A program made the position numbers and the translations under genes. The notes under the pieces were generated by a model. It was given only the letters and a program-made list of their open reading frames with translations, had not been told where the DNA came from and did not search any database. A DNA stretch of 64,000 nucleotides, from contig CM067081.1 of NCBI GenBank assembly GCA_034008185.1, forward strand, positions 199,996,510-200,060,509. Direction: 5' to 3'. Below are positions 13,901 through 25,869 of this stretch, one piece after another; position 1 is the first letter of the stretch, and each line of letters begins with the position of its first letter. The stretch is from Gorsachius magnificus (taxonomy: Eukaryota; Chordata; Aves; Pelecaniformes; Ardeidae).

Positions 13901-15589
13901 TAAGGTTTGTACAGTACACAAACATAATGCAATATGATGGGGAGGTAGACAGAAGAACTGATGGCTGTGAGAGTGATAGGGAAAGGTAGTTTAATGTATA
14001 AGACCATCAGCACAGGACTGGAACACGGGTGTATCTTATTCCAAATGAATGCCTCAACCTGTAGGTTAGAGAACCTTGCTCATACCTAATAAATCTTTAG
14101 ATACGCTGATATAGCTTTAATCTGAAGGGATAAGAGCATCTCCCAGATCACTTTAATACAGTGGCTAAATTAGTGCACACTCACAAGATATGTATTAGAG
14201 TACCAAAATACTGAACTACTGAGAAACATATGAAAGAGTTGACAGCTTTTTTCGCTGTAGTCATGTTCTAAAAGAAAGTGTTACACTGAATTTTTCTGTG
14301 ACACCTGATCTCACAGAGAAGACCTGTTTGATAATATCTCTTGTGAAAGGTATGTGACAGAACCACAGTTTCTGGATTTGGGTGAGACTTACATATGAGA
14401 CAGTCACAGTTCAGTATGATAAGAAGAAATCCAAATGTAGGCTCCTACAGAGTTAATAGCAGCTGTGGAAGGTGCTGTACAGAGATGCTTGCCTCAGCCT
14501 GCATCCTGCTTTGGACACTCTGTACATCTCAGCCTGGATTTTGGAGCAGAATCTATGTGTCCCCCCATATTTTGAAAGCAGAAAGTTTTACATTTTGTCA
14601 AAAATAAGTATTGGTGTAAGTACCTGTAGAATCACAGCCCGTGTTTGTACAACCCCGCTATATTATGAGCATGCAAATGTGTTTAAAAGTGGTCAAGGTA
14701 CTGTAAGTAAAAGGACTGATGGATAATGTCCTGCTGGACACCATTAATACATGTTAATAAAAAGAAGTCATAGCAATAAAAAGGAAAATGCCATCCTTAA
14801 AAAGCTTTATCGTTTTCTTTTCTCATTCCTCTGTCTTTTCTCTAAAATGAGATCTTGACAGAGGAGACTATTTGAGTATTGCTCTTAATGGGCTCTCAAA
14901 TATGCCATTATTAGGAAATGTAATGAAGTTCCTCCCCTGTGTCTAATTCACTTTTTTTTTTACCCCTTTTTTTTTGTTTACAAAAGGAGGACGACTTAGT
15001 AGACATTCTGTAAAGGCCCAGGGATGTCATTATGTCTATTGCTATTCATAATTGGATATCTGCATGTAATTTAAAACTATTAATGAATAAAATATAAGAG
15101 TACTCTCTCCACACAAGTAAACAAAACATTTTTAGAGATGGTAGGGTTGTTTTCATCTCTTCAGAGAACAGTTGATATTTTCTGATGAAAATATCCATTG
15201 TGTTTCTTCAGGGTATTTAGTAAGAAGTGTGAGGGAAAAAGAAAGACAGTGGAAGAGTTCAAGGCATGATTGATTTTACATGAGAACAGTCAATATTTTT
15301 AAAGACTCAGTGATACTACCAGAATACAGAATTTTAGAGCTTATGATTTTTTTTAACATTCTTCTATTAGTGCTATTCCCATTTGTTTCAAATGCTTTCA
15401 TAACTGTCATGCATATATCTTTGCAACATTGCAAAAGCAAAGTAAATTGTGTGCACCTGTGCTCAGTTGCACAATGGCATTAGAAAGCTTCCTAAAATTA
15501 TCCCTGTATATAGCAGAAAAAAACATTAAATAAAACTCGTGTTCATATTTTGTAATGGCCAACTAGTATGCATATGTTTGGCGTGCACA
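10986..15589. other. Non-coding stretch with one moderately GC-rich patch
   Basis: No identifiable gene. The patch 11800-12300 is richer in G+C than its surroundings and carries open frames on both strands: 11811-12230 minus (139 codons) and 11999-12280 plus (93 codons). Neither translation shows a domain, signal peptide or membrane segment that I recognise. The remainder is AT-rich and unremarkable. Confidence 0.55.
12850..12874 (+). repeat. Poly-A tract of 25 bases
   Basis: An uninterrupted run of 25 A. It could be the tail of a processed transcript inserted on the plus strand, but the upstream 300 bases match no gene or SINE that I recognise and I see no clear flanking duplication. A plain mononucleotide repeat is the safer reading. 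Confidence 0.9.
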
Positions 15590-16160
15590 TGTCCTGGTTT
15601 CGGCTGCAATAGAGTTAATTTTCATCCTAGTAGCTGGCATAGCACTCTGTTTTGGATTTAGTACAAGAAGAATGTTGGTAACACACTGATCTTTGAGTTG
15701 TAGCTAAGTAGCACCTAGACTAGTCAGGGACTTTTTCAGCTTCCCCTGCTCTGCCAGGTGCACAAGAAGCTGGGAGGGGGCACAGCGAGGACAGCTGACC
15801 CCAGCTGACCAAAGGGCTATTCCATGCCATATGACGTCATGCTCAGTATAGAAACTGGGGGGAGTTGGCTGGGAGCAGCGATCGTTGCTTGGGGATGGGC
15901 TGGGAGGTGGTCAGCAGGCGGTGAGCAGTTGCATCACTTGTTTTTCCTGGGTTTTGTTTCTCTCTCTCTCATTGTTTTCCTTTTCATTAGAATGTGTTGC
16001 TGCTGTTGTTGTTGTTATATTTAAATTATTAAATATTTCTTATCTCAATCCATGAGTTTTCTTACTTTTACTTTTCAGATTCTCTCCCCCATCCCACCGG
16101 GGGGAGGGTGAGTGAGAAGCTGTGTGGTGCTTCATTGCCGGCTGGGGCTAAACCACAGCA
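15590..16160 (+). mobile_element. Solo LTR, ERVL-type avian endogenous retrovirus
   Basis: This is a 571-bp LTR with no retroviral interior beside it. It opens with tgtcctggtttcggctg and closes with a C-rich segment, a gggggagggtgagtgagaag block and ggctaaaccacagca, the start and end layout of a very common avian ERVL-like LTR family. The expected TATA position (near 15845-15852, cagtatagaaac) no longer has an intact TATA box. An attaaa polyadenylation-type signal lies at 16028-16033, after a short CTG/GTT microsatellite at about 15997-16016. The pentamer acatg occurs at 15587-15591 and 16161-16165, but the left copy overlaps the LTR's own TG, so the target-site duplication is unresolved. Family assignment is from memory of the consensus, not from a search. 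Confidence 0.88.
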
Positions 16161-19100
16161 ACATGTGTATTATGAGAAACAGTGACAGCAGCAAAATGGC
16201 ACAACTTGGTTTAAGTCTCCATGTACCTTTAAGAAGCTTGCAGAGTACTTTCCACCTTTGCTTTGGAGACATCATTGACTCTCTCAGAGCTATTTCCTTT
16301 TTCCACTTTCTTAAGACATTCATTTATTACATACTAATGCAATAATTTGATGAATTGCACATTACAGAAGTAGTAATGAGTAGAAACCTCGTCATATAGC
16401 CTCAAAAACATCTGTAGCTGGGAACAGGAGGAATGTAAAATTGGACACAGGCAATGCTTGTATTCCTTCAATCACAGGTTAGATACATAGCTTATTTCCT
16501 CATATACCTCAAATAGCTTAAAGCTATTCTATACTTAACTCCTGTACTTCACTGCTAGCATAATTATGCTGACAGGAGAAGATATACTGAAATTTTCCCC
16601 ATGCCCTCCTGCACTGTTCTCTCTACAGAGGAAAAATGAATACCATCTAAGGTTTTCAGAGCAAATCTTCAGAAGCACGTGAAAGCATGTGTTGACTGGT
16701 CTGTGATGCCAGAGTTGTTCAAATCAACTGGAGAATATCTGGGAATCAGATCCCACATCAATTACAGGTTACTTGCTATTGAGCAGCACCAAGAGAAGTA
16801 TCCTTTGAAGAGATTTGAGTGGGTCGTGAAAGAAAAGGTATAAATCCCTAACTCTTTTAAGGATTCAGAGATAAATACTTTAAATCTATAAGGTGCCAGT
16901 TTTAAGACACAACTGCCTTCCCAGAATTTTATGCATAATAACTAGATGCTGACTGGTATGAACTCCATTTTGCTCTCCCAGCTTACTTGGGGCTGTGGAT
17001 TCCACCAAGGATCCAATGCTCAGGGTTACCAAGCCAAAACTGTTTTGTACAATCCATACATTCTGAACACAAAGAAAAGGAAGTTGTACAGGAAAAACTC
17101 CCAAAACAGTGTTTAGGATAAAGTCTGTGATCATTGAAAGTGAATAGGAAAATAATAAACAAGATTCCAAATGTAGGTAGGGGTGCAATTTTACAAAAGC
17201 TTTAAAATGAAGCTGGAAGGCTTCAAATTCCTATACAAACAAGAAGAGTAGGGGAATTATTTAAATTAGGTCATGATGTAATCTATGTAAATCTGAGTAG
17301 AAGAGAACTGCCGGGATGATTACTCATTGAAATAAATCATGATTTCATCCAGTAAAGCAAATTACAGGAATCCAGACCTGATAGTTATGAGATACAAGCC
17401 AGGCGTAGCATTCCTGAAGAAATACCAAGGTTTTATTTCATTTACTAACAATATACAGTTGTGACACTTCTCTCTTCATAGTTATAAAGTACTTTCTAAG
17501 AAAACATTCTTTTTTAATACTGTAACAATGGACATGCCCCATTTCACATGTTCACATAATCTAGAGGAATAAATAATGCAGAACCAAGCCAGTAATTGAC
17601 TGAAGAAAAAAGAAAAGGCAAAGCAAAATCATAAAGATTCCAGCATGATACCAATGAAAGTGTTTGGGGTCAGGTCTCTCCTGGTATGGGAGCTAAAGTC
17701 ATTGATCTGTTTTACTCTGTGGGGCATTTTAGTGTTGTCTCTGGTTGAACTTAATGAAGGAGTCGAACTGTGTGATCAAGTGCAAGATAAGAAGATCAAC
17801 TCATAAACAGAAACCCAATATATTTTCCTTTCTTTTGACTGTCAGTTAGATTATTTTTTACCTTGCACTGTGGAGTAATTAATAAAATTAAAACATAGAT
17901 TATTTTTTTTTCTTTCCTTTACTTAGCTTATTCATTTTTTCAAATGAAAGAGGCCAAGAAATAGGTAAAGGTATATTTTAACTGTATGCAATACTGAGGG
18001 CAAACCAGGAATTCAGATGTTCTGTTAGTCATGAATATTAGGGCTCCTAAAAATAATGGACTCTAGGATCCTAAATGGAGAGAAATGTTAGCCACACTGC
18101 ACTCTTGGGTGAAGTTGAATCACTTGTTCTTTCATTTTCTCTCCTCCAACTTCCTCCTTCTGTATCCTTTTTCCTCTTTTCCTTCTTTTCCTTACCTGTT
18201 TCTCTGTGGAATTCTTTCTTAAAATAAAACCTCTATCTTAAACTTTTACCATTAACAAAAAAAATCTGTGCATCCAAACCTCTTGCTTTTGTCGTCATTT
18301 TAAGCTATATGCTAGTTTACCCAAGCTATGTGTTTTTCTATTACTCTAAATATGCTAATATAGACTAACACGTAAATAGACTAAAATATTGAATGCTATC
18401 ATTTGAAGACAAAAAAGATTTCAAAAGAAAACATAAAACTATAGAAAAGTACAGGTTAATTTGATGGTGAGTATTCCTTGGTGGTTACCTGTGAAGATAT
18501 TCAATGTAGAAAGCTACTTCAGTTTTCTGACTTTTTAAAATACTTCCTGGTTGTCCTCTTTCAGAGTATCTTAGCATGTATTAATTTTGGTGCCATGAAA
18601 GTAAAAAAAAATTGCTTAAACTATGCCACCTTCACAAAATTAAATCTGGTATACATGGCACATTACAACATTCAACTAAAAATATTTCAATTTAATATAG
18701 TTTTATTTATTTGCTTATACTTCATCATTGGTCAACAGAGAAGATAAATGATCTTCAGAACTGTCTTCATACGCGCCAAAATATTTCTTATATAAAGAGT
18801 CTGGCTTTATCAGGAATTGCTTAGGTTTGTATACATACAACATTAAGCTTAATTTTCATGGAAATTACTGTTGCTTCTATAAATTCTCTTTGATTTTGAT
18901 GTTTTTAAACTCTAGTTATGATGAGTGGTTCATTAGTGAGAGAGAAAGCCTATCCATGTTATGTTGCTATTATACATTATTTCCATTTAATACATATGTT
19001 TCAGTAACAGCCAGTGGTACCATCAGTCATAGGTCTATCATTTGAAAAAGGTTATAGCAATGCAAGTAAAATACATGCAATTGTGGTATGAAATTTAGAA

Positions 19101-22100
19101 GTAAATATTTCCTTTTTATGACAATATTTGAATTATTCTATCTTTAAAATTTAAATTTATAAAGAGACAGATAAAATTATAATGTAATCTATCAACCTAT
19201 TTATGGCATTTATCCCAATAAGAAAAACTCCATGGTGTGCTACTGATCCTCAATGGCTCCTTTTTTTTTTTTTTTATAAAGTAGTTAGTATTATAGAAGC
19301 TATCAGGAGATAAGATTAACTAAAAGAGGAAGTGCATCTTAAAAAAATAATCTTACAATGAAAAAAATAAAAGTTAACATTTCAGTCTTGATCATGTTAA
19401 TGTAGACAAATAATTTAGTGAGCACAAGAATTCACTGAATCACTTTCAGAAGTGATATTCAACGTGTACCACAGTCCAAATTTTACAAAATTATTTGATT
19501 TATTTTTTCTATCTTTTTCAAGTTATTTCTATTTCAATGAAAGTTATCCAAAACTTGCCTGGAAACTACTGGTGAATCCCCACAGTCAGCACTTCTGTCA
19601 TCTTCCTAACAAGGAATAAAGCCTTTCTTCTGTTTCAAACATTAATATAAAGGAGTAACTGTTTGACTGGGAACAGTTTTAGTTTTAAAGCTAGTGTCAT
19701 AGTAAGTTAAAGAATGATAAACCAGTATGCTGAACTACTCATATTAAAAGTTACTTAGCTGAGACAGATTTTTACAATGATTGGAATTTTTTTTTTTTTC
19801 TTTTCTGATATTGTCATCCAGAATCTCTGTTTACTGGTGTGACACTGAATTCTTTAACACTGAGTTTCCACTCAGAAATGTTTCCATACTTGTTCTTTTG
19901 CTGCAGAAGTTTTCCTTACGGAAGTGTTAATGGAGTTCAGGAAAACTGCCAAGAATTACCTTTAAGTTTCAAGGTCACCTTTCCTGTGTGGAATAACTAG
20001 AATGGCTCAAAGCCCCTGGGACACTACAAACAATTTTGCTAGCATTGTTGGCTGTTTACCAAAACAGAGTATTTGTTTTCCATACCCAGAACTTTCCCAA
20101 TAACAAAGTATTTTCAGCTACAGCTTTTCATCAACACCACAGAAAGAAATTAAAATATAAAGCTGTTCATAATTGAATATGTCTATGGCCATACAGATCA
20201 CCTCGAAGCATAGCCACCTTAAGGCAAGTACTTAGTAAACTGTACCAACTGTGACTAGTGAACTAGATTTCCCTCTTGTTCATTGACTCCTCAGCATACA
20301 GTCCCTGTAAGCCCTGCTTTTATCAGCAACCATGTTTGATTGCAGATTTCAAGCCTTCAAAAATAGATAGATGGGTGAGATAGACAAAGAAACAAGAAGG
20401 TCTAAAACTATCTTTTTGAAGGCCTTGGACTTGTATGTAAACAGTTCCAACATGCAGAATAAAATAGGATATTTTTTTAAAGTCTTGCTGGATATGCTCC
20501 AAGGCATTCTTCTCATGCATGACATGGTTTGGGGCATAGGTCTGCGTGAACAGCACCCTATCTACACACATCTGAGGTCACTTGCTTTCCACCTCAACAA
20601 TGAGCATGTAGCTGCCAATTTTTCCTCAAAATGACAATGATCTCATGATAGCTGGTTTAAAGAAGATATTATTGCCTCATCCGTTGAAGTGGTTTATAAG
20701 CTGGGGAGATGGAGCTTTCTTTCTCCCTTTCACACAGATACACACACACAGGCATAGACATACATCAGTATCTGTTAATTTAAACTTCTGAACAGAATTT
20801 GAATTGAACCTAAAATCTAAGTCCAGCATCCCAAATTTCAGGAAAATGATGAGCTACAGAAGGACCTGGTGTTTCAGTGCTGGTACCAACATGACTTTTT
20901 AAATCCTGCAGAAGGATGTTCTATCTGCCTAATTTAAGCAATTAAACTTAAGCAAACTAGATTTTCTTGTGAATGCTTGAAAATAATCTAATGATATATC
21001 TATCAATATTTAGGGAACTGAGATAACTTTCTTTGCAGGAATGTTTTACTAGACACCTACAATTTGAGTTTAAGTTGGATACCTATGTTAAATTGGATCA
21101 TATCATGCCTTTTTTTTTCCAAGGTGAGGTGAGCAGAAATCAGGAAACAATTCTGCAGCAAGATTTGTAATGCATCTGTCTAAGCAGCTGGTTGTTCACA
21201 TGAAACAAATGTTTGAACAAAAGAATATCATAGAGAATCAATCTACGTCATTTCTGTCAAGAGACCTCTGTTTCTGTCAACTGCTGACTTTTTTTTGACA
21301 GGAAGTTGCTGCCTTTTTTTTCTCAAGACTACAGAATAAAAAGTGTTTGTGAACAAGGACATATTGTTAACACAGATATTTAGACAGAGTGCTGAGAATG
21401 AAAACCTTCTAGAGCTGTTCCTCTGATACCCTGTCATTCTGCCACCTGAGAATGACAGTCTGATAGTATGCAGCAAGAGGCAAGGAAATTTCACTTTGAA
21501 AACATCAGCATCCCTTGTACATCTGTTAATTAAAACAATCTGCCAGTGTTCCTCTTAGGCATGCAATGAATCAATGCTAAGCTAATGTGACACATTTTCA
21601 CTGCTGCTGTAATAGAATTGAAAGTAACACATTTATTTATCAGGTGGCGCTGATCTACATTTCCTTGTCTGATGAGGGCGTTTGATAGTCACACTATCAC
21701 CGTCTGGCCTAGGTGTGCCGTACTGAAGATTTTCAACCTGTTTCAGTGAAGTTATAAAACAGCACAAGGACCACATGTTTCTGCTGGACAACTGAAGCAC
21801 TATTTGTGCCTTGGGTTTCGTTAACAGTATTTTTGCTATATATTGTTACAGAACTGGAAAGCAACGGTTGCTGGCAATAGACCTGCAACAAAAAAGATTC
21901 CTTTACTTTGAAAATCTTCAGTCATAATGCAGGGTTTCATACAAATTTCTATTTCAGCTTCAAACTAGGGATCGTGTTTCTAACTTTTTTAATTCTCAAT
22001 GACAAGAGCTGGTGTAAAAGAGTATTAGCTTTCCCTGACTAATGGCAAAAATCTAACTTCAGAGACCTACATTAGGTGCCTTTACTACTTATTTTTAATC

Positions 22101-22177
22101 TTCAGAGCTCCCTGAACCAAGAGAAATTCAAGTTCAGCCTGTTTCCCAAAAATCAAGTACTGCAATGCATTTTCCTG
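16161..22177. other. Unique AT-rich non-coding stretch
   Basis: No gene or repeat family is recognised. A pyrimidine-rich tract lies at 18121-18215, poly-T runs at 19261-19275 and about 19788-19800, and a small palindrome at 21683-21699. The frames of 60-100 codons here have no family features. Confidence 0.6.
21683..21699. repeat. Short perfect inverted repeat (7-bp arms, 3-nt loop)
   Basis: tgatagt and actatca flank cac. It lies in a 90-base stretch (21645-21735) that keeps several CpG dinucleotides in otherwise CpG-poor sequence. It may be a factor-binding dyad or chance. Confidence 0.6.
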
Positions 22178-22777
22178 GTGGAAAAAGACCTGGGGGTACT
22201 GATTGACAGCCGGCTGAATATGAGCCAGCAGTGTGCCCAGGTGGCCAAGAAGGCCAATGGCATCCTGGCTTGTATCAGGAATAGTGTGGCCAGCAGGAGC
22301 AGGGAAGTGATCGTGCCCCTGTACTCGGTGCTGGTGAGGCCGCACCTCGAATACTGTGTTCAGTTTTGGGCCCCTCCCTACAAGAAAGATGTTGCCTTGC
22401 TGGAACAGGTCCAGAGGAGAGCAACCAAGCTGGTGAGGGGTCTGGAACACAAGTCATACGAGGAGCGGCTGAGGGAACTGGGGTTGTTTAGCCTGGAGAA
22501 GAGGAGGCTGAGGGGAGACCTGATCGCCCTCTACAACTGCCTGAAAGGAGGCTGTAGTGAGGTGGGGGTTGGCCTCTTCTCCCTGGTAACAGATGATAGG
22601 ACGAGGGGGAATGGCTTGAAGCTGCGCCAGGGCAGGTTTAGGCTAGACATTAGGAAAAACTTCTTCACCGAGAGGGTTGTCAGGCTCTGGAATGGGCTAC
22701 CCAGGGAGGTGGTGGAGTCCTCATCCCTTGAGGTCTTTAAAAGAAGGATAGATGAGGTGCTCAGGGACATGGTTTAG
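22178..22777 (+). pseudogene. CR1 ORF2 C-terminal fragment, frame open
   Basis: This is the last 199 codons of the CR1 ORF2 polyprotein (endonuclease plus reverse transcriptase), downstream of the catalytic reverse-transcriptase motifs. Visible landmarks are [19 protein letters not shown] near the start, [51 protein letters not shown] and a C-terminal [19 protein letters not shown] block before a natural TAG stop. No frameshift or internal stop is present. The open frame extends upstream to 22076 in unrelated host sequence, so those first 34 codons are chance. The fragment lacks both the endonuclease and the catalytic Asp residues and cannot act as a retrotransposase. It is a dead fragment, not a host gene. 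Confidence 0.93.
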
Positions 22778-22854
22778 TGGTGGGATGGCAGTGCTAGGTT
22801 AACGGTTGGACTCGATGATCTTAAAGGTCTTTTCCAACCGAGGTGATTCTATGA
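22178..22854 (+). mobile_element. 5'-truncated CR1 LINE, relatively young copy
   Basis: The copy begins abruptly in the ORF2 C-terminal region near 22178, the usual 5' truncation of CR1. It runs through the ORF2 stop and the short 3' untranslated region (22778-22854) and ends in gattctatga, the CR1 terminal motif. The preserved reading frame and readable 3' end indicate a more recent insertion than the other CR1 copies here. I found no convincing flanking duplication, which is common for CR1. Confidence 0.95.
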
Positions 22855-23318
22855 AATAAGGAGAATATCACTGGAAAATATGAATGTAGAATAGACCATA
22901 TAAACAAGAAGCAATGTGATATAAACATACGTAAAAGAAATACATCTAAATAACAATAGTTTAATAAACTGAACAGAATGACTGAAGGTGGAAGTTCTAA
23001 GATATTGAGAACTGTTATGCCAAGGCCGTTGGTCTACCAACCAGCTCTGCAATCTTTTCCCTTGCCCAGGGATTTGGCTGCCTGTGTTCAAGGGCAGTAC
23101 CGGAATGGGATAGCTGTATAACCTGGGATCTGACTTTTGTGAAAAGGCTGTGGGAAAGGGCTGTAAGAAGCCTTGTGGAGTCCCAGCCCATTGGCTTAGG
23201 AGCTGCATTTAATCACATGCCCTTGCTCCTACCCGAGCTACACTGTTGAATGTCTAATATCTTGCTGAGGCTGGACCTCAAACCTCAACTGGATTTGTCT
23301 GGAAGTCACTAGGCTTTT

Positions 23319-23339
23319 GTTTGGGTATGATACCCAAAC
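23319..23339. repeat. Perfect 10-bp inverted repeat around one base
   Basis: gtttgggtat and atacccaaac are exact reverse complements separated by a single g, so the site is a near-perfect 21-bp dyad. With a 1-nt loop it is better viewed as a palindromic DNA site than as an RNA hairpin. No neighbouring gene suggests a role. Confidence 0.8.
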
Positions 23340-24019
23340 CTGTCCTGCTTTTCTTATGTGGGTGCTGTGGGACTGTGTTCATGGTTGGTGGGGTGACTGC
23401 CTGCCTTGCTGTCACCCTGGGTTCCCAGATCTCCTTCCTTTGTAGAGCAACTTGTTCTTGCTGCTAACTGGCACGTTGGGAGGTTGCCAGCCTGCTATGG
23501 ATGATGCTTGCACAGATTTCACATACTGAATTCTATCTGAAGGAGCAACGAAATTCCACCAGCAGGTGGAAAACACCTCAAAACCATGAAATCAGTGTCA
23601 GCAGAGTACTGTTGCAGGGCAAACTTGTGTTAGTTTGGAAATGCTAATGCAGAAGAGCATTAATGCAGATAAACAAGCAGCTGTATCCGATTTCATTACC
23701 TAACCTGCAGGAAGACAAGATACAACTTCAGTGTCATTTTTACCCTGTGGATAGTCTAATGTCAAAGGCACAAGAAAGATATTGCTTCTGCACTTTCTTA
23801 CCTATAACCATTTTACATTGTTATTCTTTTGACCTCTCTTTTTGACCTAATTAGGCTAAAATCTTTCAACTATACAGTGTAGCTTATAAAGCATTAAATT
23901 GACAATTTCTATAAAGCATCCTAATGTTCAGTGAAAAGTCTAGGAAAGCCTATGAGTCACCCAGTCCTTGTTTGCACAGACCTTTTGCCTGACGTTGAAG
24001 ACCTAAGAGGAGATTGTTC

Positions 24020-24115
24020 TGTGTTTGTGCAGCACCCAGCATCTCTTGACCATGTAAATTACTGGGGCTCCTAGATGACACTTAGGCCAATGCTGTATGA
24101 TTAATGAAAAGTAAC
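24020..24115 (+). mobile_element. Possible ancient amniote repeat tail (MIR/L3-like)
   Basis: The block 'gtttgtgcagcacccagca' at about 24022-24040, followed some 30 bases later by 'ctggggctcctaga', matches the order of two conserved blocks in an old repeat 3' end seen across amniotes. Similarity is limited to these blocks, so the call is tentative. Confidence 0.35.
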
Positions 24116-25869
24116 AGGCTCCACTAAACTAGTAACTCTTTGTAAACACTGGAGACGAGGGTGATGATACGAAACTGCCTCTGTGCAAAAAAATTCTGAC
24201 AATGGGTTTTCAGAGTCCACAGAAGAAAAAAAAAAGTGTCTAGCCATGAATTTAACATTTCATTGCAATGCCTCTTAAATAAAAATAAATAAATAAAGCT
24301 TAAAGATAGCCTGCTGTTCTAGTTCCACAGTTTAAAATGGATTGTTTTTCTTTAATGTCTTCTCTGATATCTGTGCCTATTGCAGAGCATAAATCTGAAG
24401 CAGCATGTTTTTAAACTAGTCAGCATGTATAGTGTGCTCTGAAACAATCATCCTTCACTTCGAACAGCTCAGCTCAGTCAGTGCATCTCAGGTTGCTGCT
24501 TTTAAAGGAATGCAGACAGTGTCTTTTCCTTGAAACGAAGCGATATAAAAATTCATGTGAGTAATTCTTCAATATGTAGCCAGAAAATTTTAGAAAAATA
24601 ACACCCTTAGAAAGTAAAGCTAATCCTCTTAAGAGATTTTACCTTTTACAAACTTCAAACATCATTTTCTTTCTATTGTTAACAGAAGTGTGAGCACACT
24701 TTGTTTATTCTTACATCTAGAAAGAATACTCTATAATATCATAGATTGTTGTGCATATGTCATAAAGGATATCACTGCTTTGCACAAAAATATAATGTAA
24801 CTTTTACTCAGGGTGGATTTATAAAAATAGTATAAATGTTGACTGTAAAAGAGACAAAAAAAAAGAAGTCAATTCCCAGAATATCTTTGCAAAACAACCT
24901 CATACAGTGAAGTCTTGGAAGCTCATAAACAATGAATCAGAACTAGTGTTTTGCATGTGATACAGACAGATAAACAAGAAAATACTCCTTACAAGAATTA
25001 AATCTTACAATGAAATGTGAAAATACCCATGTTAAAATATTGTAAAAGTTTCAATTTAAAACAACAAGAGCCAGATAACTCAAAACTAAAGATGAAACTT
25101 AACTGACTTGGTGGTGCTGGGGTAACTACCTCACAGGACGACTGTTCTTATACAGTGGATAGTGAAATTAATCTTTGGGATACAGCACAGATGTCCAATG
25201 ACTTATTCTGGGGATTCAAATGAGAATGTGGTGTGTAAAACATTAACTTATAGATTTACATCCCTAATTTGAAATTGTGTGATTTACTACCCTTGAGACT
25301 AATGGTATGACTTCTATTATTTCCTCATGGTAACAGTCAGAATCTAAACCATGACAGCTAAGAAATCAGAAGTCTCAGAGTGGTAGCATCCTCTTGCTGA
25401 ACACCTCATGTAGATTTGCAAACATTTTTAGCATCTCACTTGCCCTCAGTAAGGCTATTAAAACAGTACTTTTTCTAAAACATTACTTAGTTGCATTTAA
25501 TGAGAGCTCTTTCTACATTTTCTTGTCTAGAAGCTTAATTTGTGTTAGGTAAGCCATAGAAAGAGTAAAACCTTGAAAAAGATCAGGAAGTGACATATTT
25601 TGAGTTCTCCCTGTTCAATTTTTGGGTATCTATTTCTGAAAATTAGCCTTATTAATTCTATGAGAAATATGAATGGTTTACATTAAAACATAAGTCTCTA
25701 AAAAGGATATATCTTTACACTAAGTCCATGCTTCAGATGGGAAACCTGATGTAAAGTTAGATGAGCTACTTGAGCAGCCACAATAAGCGAAGCAAGAAAG
25801 GAGAATCATAGAATCATTTGGTTGGAAAAGACCTTTAAAATCATTGAGTCCAACAGTACCTGTCCACTA

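Larger units (their letters stand above)
22855..25802. other. Non-coding stretch between two CR1 copies
   Basis: No gene is recognised. 22980-23600 has more G+C than its surroundings and contains a strong small hairpin at 23319-23339. A possible ancient repeat relic is listed separately at 24020-24115. From 24200 to 25800 the sequence is AT-rich, with an AAAT-type run at about 24281-24296. Confidence 0.55.

Noticed and set aside
22085..22770. Minus-strand frames over the 22-kb CR1
   Set aside because: Shadows of the plus-strand CR1 ORF2 fragment.
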